DNA from: Chloroflexota bacterium
GTDB lineage: Bacteria > Chloroflexota > Anaerolineae > Anaerolineales > UBA11858
Direction of reading: 5' to 3'
Length of the DNA stretch: 8,844 nt
Assembly (NCBI GenBank): GCA_030666985.1
Contig: DAOUWT010000091.1
Location: forward strand, 1 to 8,844
Shown: piece after piece, positions 1-5,331 of the stretch
Position numbering within the stretch: the first letter of the stretch is position 1
Layout: the number at the start of each line of letters is the position of its first letter
Notes under the pieces: generated by a model
Database searches by the model: none
Seen by the model: the letters and a program-made list of their open reading frames with translations, nothing else
What the model was told of the DNA's origin: nothing
Program-made: the position numbers and the translations under genes

Positions 1-116
1 AAACCTCAAAATATGTCACTACGCCCAAGCAGGATGGCCACATCCTGCGGGCGGGGTACGGGGAAGTGGCCTTCCCCTCAGAGCAAAAGCTCATGTGGAA
101 CCCCGTGAATTCCTAG
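1..116 (+). CDS. Possible 3' end of an upstream gene (partial, unrecognised)
   Basis: The frame starting at base 3 is open for 37 codons and closes with TAG at 114-116. The codons are rich in G or C at third positions, like the neighbouring genes, and the tail reads ...GYGEVAFPSEQKLMWNPVNS. I do not recognise the family. The start lies left of the window. The same bases form strong hairpins (see 22-105), so the frame may be a chance opening through a non-coding palindromic element, or the element may overlap a gene end as it does at 6752-6775. If real, the gene ends 58 bases before the sialic-acid-synthase-like gene and probably belongs to the same locus. Confidence 0.35.
   Translation, partial: TSKYVTTPKQDGHILRAGYGEVAFPSEQKLMWNPVNS
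22..105. repeat. Dense palindromic / structured element
   Basis: Several inverted repeats lie close together. CGCCC-AA-GCAGGAT (22-35) pairs with ATCCTGC-GGGCG (42-53), a 12-bp stem with a two-base bulge and a six-base loop. GGGGAAG (60-66) pairs with CTTCCCC (71-77) around the loop TGGC. GAGC (81-84) pairs with GCTC (89-92) around AAAA. CGGGGT (52-57) can pair with ACCCCG (100-105) and enclose the last two hairpins as a three-way junction, at the expense of the base of the first stem. Both strong hairpins have TGGCC at or next to the loop. It could be a REP-like repeat or a folded RNA; I cannot match it to a named family. Confidence 0.5.
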
Positions 117-126
117 AGACCCCATC

Positions 127-162
127 TTACTCACTACTTACTCATTACCTCACCACCTCATC
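127..162 (+). repeat. Imperfect 7-8 base tandem repeat (ACTCACT type)
   Basis: Units such as ACTCACT, ACTTACT, CATTACCT and CACCACCT follow each other and contain no G. The tract stops just before the Shine-Dalgarno sequence GGAGG (165-169) of the next gene. It is the same class of repeat as those at 1312-1343, 1486-1520 and, inside a gene, 2041-2089. Confidence 0.5.
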
Positions 163-174
163 CCGGAGGCAGAT

Positions 175-1254
175 ATGAAAAACTCAACTGAAATTCAAAT
201 AGCACAAACAAAGATTGGACATAACCATCCCGTATACTTCATCGCCGACATCGCCGCCAACCACGATGGCGACCTGGAACGCGCTAAAACCCTCATCCAT
301 ACAGCAGCCGAAGCCGGAGCGGACGCGGCTAAATTCCAAAACTTCCGGGCCGCCAAAATCGTTTCGGATTATGGCTTTAAGGCTATGGGATCCCAAGTCT
401 CCCACCAATCGGAATGGGAACAAACGGTTTACGAAGTCTATGAAGGGGCCTCTGTACCTTTTGAGTGGACACCCACCCTCAGGGAAGAATGTGACAAAGC
501 CGGCATCCATTATTTTTCATCTCCTTACGATTTCGAAGCCGCCGACATGCTCGAACCTTACGTCCCCGCCTACAAAGCCGGTTCAGGGCTGATTACCTGG
601 ATAGAAATGCTGGAATATATGGCCCGCAAACCAGTCCCGTTTTTGATAGCAACTGGGGCTTCAGATATGGCCGATGTCGTCCGCGCCGTGCGAGCTGTGA
701 CCGCCCTAAACGATCAAGTCGTGCTCATGCAATGCAATACCAACTACACCGCCAGCCCAGAGAATTACCAGCATATCCACCTCAATGTGCTCAAGACTTA
801 CGCTCAAATCTTCCCCAACCTTGTCTTAGGGCTTTCTGACCATACCCATGGTTTAGCGACCATTTTGGGAGCGGTGGCTTTGGGGGCGCGGGTGATCGAA
901 CGCCATTTCACCGACGACAACGACCGCGAAGGCCCAGACCACAAATTCGCCACAAATCCGCTTGATTGGGCAGAAATGGTCGCCGAAACCCGCAAGCTAG
1001 AAAAAGCCCTCGGCTCGTCCGATAAATTTGTAGCCGGCAACGAACAAGACACAGTAGTAGTTCAACGCCGCTGCCTACGCGCCGCCCGCGACATAAAAGC
1101 CGGCGAAACTCTCACCCGCAACATGATCGAACCTCTCCGCCCCGCCACCCCTGGTGCAATTCAGCCCTTTGAAATTGACCAAGTCCTGGGTACAAAAGCC
1201 CTCCACGACCTCCCATTTGGCAAAGAACTCCGTTGGACTGATATTGGTAAATAA
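175..1254 (+). CDS. NeuB/SpsE-family N-acetylneuraminate (nonulosonate) synthase with C-terminal SAF domain
   Basis: Predicted cytoplasmic enzyme that condenses phosphoenolpyruvate with an N-acetyl-hexosamine-type sugar to give a nine-carbon sugar acid (sialic, legionaminic or related). At 359 residues it has about the usual family length. The TIM-barrel half shows IADIAANHDGD (23-33), AGADAAKFQ (47-55), YKAGSG (133-138), ATG (159-161), QCNTNY (186-191), LSDHT (220-224), ERHFT (242-246) and GPDHK (253-257), the expected order for NeuB proteins. Residues about 296-357 form the antifreeze-like SAF domain (RRCLRAARDIKAGETL). The E of the usual IAEIGxNHxG motif is D25 here, and GPDHxxS ends in FA, so this is a divergent subgroup with uncertain substrate. 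The ATG is set by GGAGG at 165-169, five bases upstream. With the SpsF-like gene at 2669 it recalls the spsE-spsF pairing of Bacillus spore-coat polysaccharide clusters. Confidence 0.92.
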   Translation: MKNSTEIQIAQTKIGHNHPVYFIADIAANHDGDLERAKTLIHTAAEAGADAAKFQNFRAAKIVSDYGFKAMGSQVSHQSEWEQTVYEVYEGASVPFEWTPTLREECDKAGIHYFSSPYDFEAADMLEPYVPAYKAGSGLITWIEMLEYMARKPVPFLIATGASDMADVVRAVRAVTALNDQVVLMQCNTNYTASPENYQHIHLNVLKTYAQIFPNLVLGLSDHTHGLATILGAVALGARVIERHFTDDNDREGPDHKFATNPLDWAEMVAETRKLEKALGSSDKFVAGNEQDTVVVQRRCLRAARDIKAGETLTRNMIEPLRPATPGAIQPFEIDQVLGTKALHDLPFGKELRWTDIGK

Positions 1255-1311
1255 TTGCACCGGCCTTTTTAGTATTATAGGTGCAAACCTGATTTAGGAC
1301 GGGACACATTA

Positions 1312-1343
1312 TTCCGCACTCCGCACTCCCCACTCATCACTCA
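1312..1343 (+). repeat. Heptamer tandem repeat, left part
   Basis: The units are TTCCGCA, CTCCGCA, CTCCCCA, CTCATCA and partial CTCA, all in exact seven-base register. The tract runs into the nested palindrome at 1341 and resumes on its far side at 1486. The rest of this gap to the left (1255-1311) shows no convincing signal. Confidence 0.75.
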
Positions 1344-1485
1344 ATGTCATTAAGATAAGGGTTTATGTCATTTCGACCGCAGGGAGAAATCTTTCGGTGC
1401 TGAGTGAATAGCAGCCTAAAACCAAGATTTCTCCTCGTTCCTCGTCGAAATGACATGCTTTGTTCCACTAACTTAATGACATTGA
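1341..1485. mobile_element. MITE-like nested palindromic element, about 145 bp
   Basis: Three perfect inverted-repeat pairs are nested. TCAATGTCATTAAG (1341-1354) matches CTTAATGACATTGA (1472-1485), 14 bp. ATGTCATTTCGAC (1365-1377) matches GTCGAAATGACAT (1444-1456), 13 bp. GGAGAAATCTT (1383-1393) matches AAGATTTCTCC (1424-1434), 11 bp. The centre is about 30 bases and carries no ORF. Both outer and middle arms begin with the word ATGTCATT. The element interrupts a heptamer repeat, and ACTCATCACTCA occurs at both ends (1332-1343 and 1485-1496), but the flank is itself repetitive, so this cannot be called a target-site duplication. Dispersed palindromes of the form TGTCATTTCGA...GAGAAATCT recur in other bacterial genomes as far as I recall. 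As RNA it would be a long hairpin in the leader of the next gene. Confidence 0.75.
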
Positions 1486-1520
1486 CTCATCACTCATCAC
1501 TCTTCACGTTTCACTTTTTC
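1486..1520 (+). repeat. Heptamer tandem repeat, right part
   Basis: CTCATCA, CTCATCA, CTCTTCA, CGTTTCA and CTTTTTC continue in seven-base register to two bases before the ATG at 1523. The tract has almost no purine runs, so the next gene has no Shine-Dalgarno sequence. Confidence 0.7.
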
Positions 1521-1522
1521 CC

Positions 1523-2659
1523 ATGCGCATCCTCTACTTCTCCCGCGACTACACCCCGCACGATTACCGCTTTTTAGCCGCCCTCGCCCAAACGGAGCAC
1601 AAAGTGTACTACCTCCGTCTTGAGAATCGGGGGCAGGCCTGGGAAGATCGCCCCGTCCCGCCGGAGATTGAACTCATCCCCTGGGCTGGCGGGCAGAAAC
1701 CGGCTCGTTTTCGCGACGGCCTGCGCCTCTTGTTTGACCTCAAGCGCGTGATCCGGGACTTTGAGCCAGACCTCATTCACGCCGGCCCCATTCAGCGTTC
1801 GGCATTTTTGGCAGCCCTGACAGGTTTTCAGCCCCTGGTTAGCGCGTCGTGGGGATACGACCTCCTCGCGGACGCGGAGCGCAACCGCTGGTGGGAATGG
1901 GCCACACGCTACACCCTCGAGCGCAGTGCCGTCTTCGTGGGAGATTGCGACACAATCCGCGGCCTTGCCATCAGCTACGGCATGGACTCTGACCGCATCG
2001 TCACCTTTCCCTGGGGCGTGGACCTGGATCACTTCACCCCCGCACCTCGCACCCCGCATCTCGCACCTCGCACCTCGCAATTCGCAATTCGCCAACGCCT
2101 GGGGTGGGGCGACGACGCCTTCATCCTCCTCTCCACCCGGGGCTGGGCGCCCGTCTACGGCGTGGTCGATGTGGCCCGCGCTTTCGTCCGGGCAGCCCGC
2201 CAACGCCCCGAGCTGCGTCTCCTCATGCTGGGGAACGGGCCGCAGGCTGGCACCATCCACCGCATCTTCGAGCAAGCGCACATGACCGACCGCGTCCACT
2301 TCCCAGGCCTCATCAGCAAGGACAAACTTGTGGATTACTACCGCGCGGCAGACCTTTACGTCAGCGCCTCCCACAGCGACGGCTCTTCCATCTCCCTGCT
2401 TGAAGCTCTGGCCTGTGGAACCCCCGTTTTGCTTTCCGATATTCCGGGGAATAAAGAATGGGTGGAAGAGGGGGACGTGGGCTGGCTCTTCCGGGAGGGA
2501 GACGCCGCCCATTTAGCGTCATCCCTGCTCCAAGCTATCCGCGCCCGGACGGAGTTGCCGCAAATGGGACATGCCGCCCGCCTTGTAGCGGAAGAACGCG
2601 CCAACTGGGAAGAAAACTTCCCCAAATTGCTAGACGCTTATCAATTGGCTTTAGGGTAA
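1523..2659 (+). CDS. Glycosyltransferase, GT4-type (GT-B fold)
   Basis: Predicted cytoplasmic or membrane-associated transferase moving a sugar from a nucleotide-sugar donor to a growing glycan; 378 residues, a normal length. The start MRILYFSRDYTPHDYRF is typical of the N-terminal Rossmann half. PDLIHAGP (82-89) and WGVDLDHFTP (164-173) lead into the C-terminal donor-binding half: LLSTRGW (202-208), LLMLGNGP (233-240), VHFPGLI (258-264), YYRAADLYVSAS (272-283) and SDGSSISLLEALACGTPV (285-302). The last is the family's EX7E region, with D286 where the first glutamate usually stands and E294 kept. Residues about 174-190 (APRTPHL, APRTSQF, AIR) are encoded by a heptamer repeat and look like an insertion in the hinge between the two domains. 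No Shine-Dalgarno sequence precedes the ATG; it was chosen because the protein begins there as the family normally does. Sugar and linkage are unknown. Confidence 0.88.
   Translation: MRILYFSRDYTPHDYRFLAALAQTEHKVYYLRLENRGQAWEDRPVPPEIELIPWAGGQKPARFRDGLRLLFDLKRVIRDFEPDLIHAGPIQRSAFLAALTGFQPLVSASWGYDLLADAERNRWWEWATRYTLERSAVFVGDCDTIRGLAISYGMDSDRIVTFPWGVDLDHFTPAPRTPHLAPRTSQFAIRQRLGWGDDAFILLSTRGWAPVYGVVDVARAFVRAARQRPELRLLMLGNGPQAGTIHRIFEQAHMTDRVHFPGLISKDKLVDYYRAADLYVSASHSDGSSISLLEALACGTPVLLSDIPGNKEWVEEGDVGWLFREGDAAHLASSLLQAIRARTELPQMGHAARLVAEERANWEENFPKLLDAYQLALG
2041..2089 (+). repeat. Seven heptamers inside the GT4 coding sequence
   Basis: CGCACCT, CGCACCC, CGCATCT, CGCACCT, CGCACCT, CGCAATT, CGCAATT follow without a gap (49 bases). 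Since 7 and 3 share no factor, the protein repeats every 21 bases: APRTPHL, APRTSQF, AIR. The frame stays open. A gain or loss of units keeps the frame only in multiples of three. Confidence 0.9.
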
Positions 2660-2668
2660 AATATAGAT

Positions 2669-3442
2669 ATGACAGACAAAAACATCATCGCCATCATTCA
2701 AGCCCGCATGGATTCAAGCCGCCTCCCCGGTAAGGTGCTAAAAGATATTGCCGGGCGTCCCATGCTGGGATGGGTGGTGGAGCGTGCCAGCCGTGCGCAA
2801 AGCGTTGCCCAAGTGGTAGTAGCAACCACCATGGCCGCGTCTGACCAAGCCCTGGCAGATTACTGCTCCCAGGCGGGATACGCCCATACACGCGGCGACG
2901 TTTACGACGTCCTCAACCGCTACTACGAGGCCGCCCGCGAATTCGGGGCCGGCATCATCGTCCGCCTCACCGCCGACTGCCCTCTCATTGACCCCGGCCT
3001 GATCGATAAAACGGTGCGGGGCTTCCTGGATGCGCATCCCCCGGCCGATTTCGCCGCCAACCGCTTGCCTCCCCCCTGGGGCAGAACCTATCCCATCGGC
3101 CTGGACGTTGAGGTGTGCTCTTTCCGCGCCCTGGAAGAGGCCTGGCAAAAGGCGGAGCATCCCCACCAGCGGGAGCACGTCATGCCCTATCTCTACGAAA
3201 ACGAAGGGCATTTCAACATAGTCCTGGTAGACCATGAACGTGATTACGGGGATTTGCGGTGGACGGTGGACACCCGCGCCGACCTGGAGCTGATCCGGGA
3301 GGTGGTGGCCCGTTTTGAGGGGCGGGACGACTTTTCCTGGGGGGAGGTTGTGGCGTTATTCGAGCGTGAACCCGCCCTGAAACGTATCAATGCCGGCGTG
3401 CATCACAAACACGTCCGCGATGTAGATACACGACTGGAGTAA
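2669..3442 (+). CDS. SpsF-like cytidylyltransferase (CMP-sugar synthetase-like)
   Basis: Nucleotidyltransferase of the SpsF type, related to CMP-sialic acid and CMP-KDO synthetases, expected to activate an acidic sugar with CTP in the cytoplasm. The 257 residues contain IIQARMDSSRLPGKVL (9-24, nucleotide-binding loop), RLTADCPLIDP (99-109, with the metal-binding Asp region), YPIGLDVEV (141-149), REHVMPYLY (168-176) and LRWTVDTRADLELI (196-209), all in family order. The gene starts nine bases after the GT4 stop with only a weak AGGG (2653-2656) upstream, so it may be translated by coupling. Together with the NeuB/SpsE-like gene it points to a nonulosonic or similar acidic sugar. SpsF proteins are often annotated loosely as glycosyltransferases; the motifs favour nucleotidyl transfer. 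The substrate is not proven. Confidence 0.88.
   Translation: MTDKNIIAIIQARMDSSRLPGKVLKDIAGRPMLGWVVERASRAQSVAQVVVATTMAASDQALADYCSQAGYAHTRGDVYDVLNRYYEAAREFGAGIIVRLTADCPLIDPGLIDKTVRGFLDAHPPADFAANRLPPPWGRTYPIGLDVEVCSFRALEEAWQKAEHPHQREHVMPYLYENEGHFNIVLVDHERDYGDLRWTVDTRADLELIREVVARFEGRDDFSWGEVVALFEREPALKRINAGVHHKHVRDVDTRLE
3436..3439 (+). promoter_or_regulatory. Shine-Dalgarno GGAG fixing a TTG start
   Basis: GGAG lies in the last codons of the SpsF-like gene, eight bases before TTG at 3448. It supports translation starting at the TTG, which gives the expected short lead into TIFSTPKPF. The next in-frame ATG lies far inside the protein. Confidence 0.65.
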
Positions 3443-3447
3443 AAAGT

Positions 3448-4335
3448 TTGACATCCTTAACCATTTTTTCAACCCCAAAACCTTTTACAGACCCGCACAT
3501 TGATCTCATCCAGCGCAACGCCATTCAGTCCTGGCAGCGTGCGGGTGAAGACGTGGAGGTAATCTTAATTGGCGAGGAAGACGGTCTGGCAGAAGTTGCG
3601 GCAGAGTACGGCACGCGGCATTTGCCCAATGTGACTCGAAATGAGTTCGATACCCCCCTAATTAGCTCAATTTTTCAGCTAGCCCGCGAAGCAAGTGATA
3701 GCGAATTGTTGGTTTATGTAAACGCGGATATTATTTTGACCCCGGATTTCCAAGAAGTAGTACAGCAAGTTGCCGCTCAGGCAAGTGAATTCTCGGCTGT
3801 TGGGCACCGCTGGGATTTGGATATTCGCAGGAAGTTGAGTTTCTCCGTGAATTGGTCTGAAAGCATAAAAACTGAAGCAAAAACCAAAGGGAAGCGGCAA
3901 GGGGCTATTGCGATTGATTATTTTGTTTTCCCTCGCAGGCTATATACCCAAATCCCAGATTTCGCTATTGGCCGCCCAAGCTGGGACAATTGGATGATCT
4001 ACCATGCTTGTGAGCGTGGCTGGCCGGTAATAGATTTAACTCCTTCCCTGATGGTTATTCACCAGAACCATGGTTATGGACATCTCCCCGGTGGAACATG
4101 GGGCGGATTAGAGGAATCATCCGCTAATCTGGAAGCAGCGGGAGGTAGACGTCATTTATACTTCATTGTGGATGCAACGCACGAATTTATAGATGGGCAG
4201 ATACGGCGTTCCCGGTGGAATTTGGCAAAGATGATCCGCCGCTTGGAACGCTGGGTAAAACCTGACGAGCCTAAAGGGAAGCGTGGATATATTTCACGAA
4301 GGCTGTATAAATTGTGGATGAGAGTAGAGAAATAG
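3448..4335 (+). CDS. Putative GT-A-type glycosyltransferase
   Basis: A 295-residue protein with no signal peptide or membrane segment. It begins with a beta-strand-like TIFSTPKPF (5-13) and continues with VEVILIGEEDG (36-46) and LLVYVNADIIL (87-97), where N92-A-D94 sits where GT-A enzymes have their DxD metal/nucleotide motif. RPSWDNWMIYHA (176-187) and VIDLTPSLMVIHQNHGYGH (194-212) match a motif pair I associate with GT-A-like proteins of polysaccharide loci (WDN plus a late His-rich IHQNH). The basic C-terminus (about 253-295) could bind membrane lipid. The start is TTG, five bases after the previous stop, with a good Shine-Dalgarno sequence. Base composition drops sharply here relative to the gene before. 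The donor sugar is unknown, and a non-catalytic GT-like protein is possible. Confidence 0.68.
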   Translation: MTSLTIFSTPKPFTDPHIDLIQRNAIQSWQRAGEDVEVILIGEEDGLAEVAAEYGTRHLPNVTRNEFDTPLISSIFQLAREASDSELLVYVNADIILTPDFQEVVQQVAAQASEFSAVGHRWDLDIRRKLSFSVNWSESIKTEAKTKGKRQGAIAIDYFVFPRRLYTQIPDFAIGRPSWDNWMIYHACERGWPVIDLTPSLMVIHQNHGYGHLPGGTWGGLEESSANLEAAGGRRHLYFIVDATHEFIDGQIRRSRWNLAKMIRRLERWVKPDEPKGKRGYISRRLYKLWMRVEK

Positions 4336-4351
4336 ACGGAGAAGTTTATAA

Positions 4352-5329
4352 ATGCGTGTTGGACGAAATCCTGCTAAATCTATAAAGCATGTTCCGCAGC
4401 CTGCTAAGGTTACGGTGGCAGTGGTCACGTATATTCCGGCTTTAGCGGGGTATTATGCCCACAGCTTGGATGTGCTTAAAGTTTGTTTGGAAAGTATCTG
4501 GGACAACACAAATATACCTTATGATTTGATGGTGTTCGATAACGCTAGCTGCCAAGAAGTACGGGAGTATTTAGTAGGAGCCAGGGATGCGGGAAACATT
4601 CAATACTTGATTCTGTCTGAGGGCAACATTGGCAAGCTAGAAGCCTGGAATTTCATCTTTGGGGCCGCTCCGGGAGAGTTTATTGCTTATGCAGACAGCG
4701 ATATTTACCACTATCCTGGCTGGCTGGCTACCCAGGTTGAAGTTTTCGATACTTTTCCGAAAGTTGGGATGGTCACCGGGATGCCCTTGTGGACGCCAGA
4801 GGAATTCTCTACCAGCACGATTCAGTGGGCGCAGGATAATCCCGATGTCAGGTTAATGAGAGGACAACTTTTATCCTGGGAGGATTATTGGCGGCACGCT
4901 CGCAGCTTAGGAACAAGTATGGCTGAGGCACGGTCTCAATATGATGAAAATGAGAGTGTGCAAATAGTCTATCAGGGCAAAGAATATTATGTTGGCGCGG
5001 GACACTTTCAGTTCGTTGCCAAACGATCGGTCTTGCAAGAAGCTCTTCCAATCCCATCCGAACGACTTTACGGGGGGGATCGGTTCTTAGATATAAAATT
5101 GAACGATGAAGGATATTTGCGATTGTCAACTCCTGACTGGTTGATTCAACATTTGGGTAATGCTCTTGGAGAATTTGATAAAATAGCTCGCGATGGAAAA
5201 AGTTTTTTCAAAAACACGAAAACAAAAAAATCTTCTTTGGCATGGTTCTTGAAATTCAAAGTGTTTAGGATGATTGCTTGGAAATTGTATAATTGGTTGT
5301 TTGAGGTTTTGCATAACGCGAAGAGGTAA
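4352..5329 (+). CDS. Glycosyltransferase family 2-like protein
   Basis: A 325-residue GT-A enzyme predicted to add one sugar to a cytoplasmic glycan intermediate. The N-terminal nucleotide-binding half shows TVAVVTYIP (21-29), LMVFDNAS (59-66) and EGNIGKLEAWN (90-100). The metal-binding DxD is YADSDIYH (113-120, D115/D117), followed by YPGWL (121-125) and, as a plausible catalytic-side motif, YGGDRFLDIKL (240-250), with LIQHLGN (264-270) after it. The residues 142-210 between them contain a long insertion-like stretch with WEDYW. A lysine-rich, aromatic C-terminus (about 283-325, ending WKLYNWLFEVLHNAKR) could sit on the membrane surface. GGAG at 4338-4341 lies ten bases before the ATG. The gene lies 16 bases after the preceding one and two bases before the next, in an evident operon. 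Confidence 0.85.
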   Translation: MRVGRNPAKSIKHVPQPAKVTVAVVTYIPALAGYYAHSLDVLKVCLESIWDNTNIPYDLMVFDNASCQEVREYLVGARDAGNIQYLILSEGNIGKLEAWNFIFGAAPGEFIAYADSDIYHYPGWLATQVEVFDTFPKVGMVTGMPLWTPEEFSTSTIQWAQDNPDVRLMRGQLLSWEDYWRHARSLGTSMAEARSQYDENESVQIVYQGKEYYVGAGHFQFVAKRSVLQEALPIPSERLYGGDRFLDIKLNDEGYLRLSTPDWLIQHLGNALGEFDKIARDGKSFFKNTKTKKSSLAWFLKFKVFRMIAWKLYNWLFEVLHNAKR

Positions 5330-5331
5330 AA

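Noticed and set aside
22..105. A known ribozyme or riboswitch in the three-way-junction-like fold
   Set aside because: I found none of the conserved cores I could recall, such as the hammerhead CUGAUGA/GAAA or the TPP-type CUGAGA, so only the pairing is reported.
1255..1286. Inverted repeat TTGCACC/GGTGCAA after the synthase gene as a terminator
   Set aside because: The stem is 7 bp with an 18-base loop, and the T-run lies inside the loop rather than after the stem, so it does not fit a rho-independent terminator.
1574..2512. A 312-codon open frame on the minus strand across the GT4 gene
   Set aside because: It lies opposite a gene with clear GT-B motifs, and its translation is low-complexity (G, A, V, E rich) without domains. 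It is explained by the GC-rich codon bias of the plus-strand gene.
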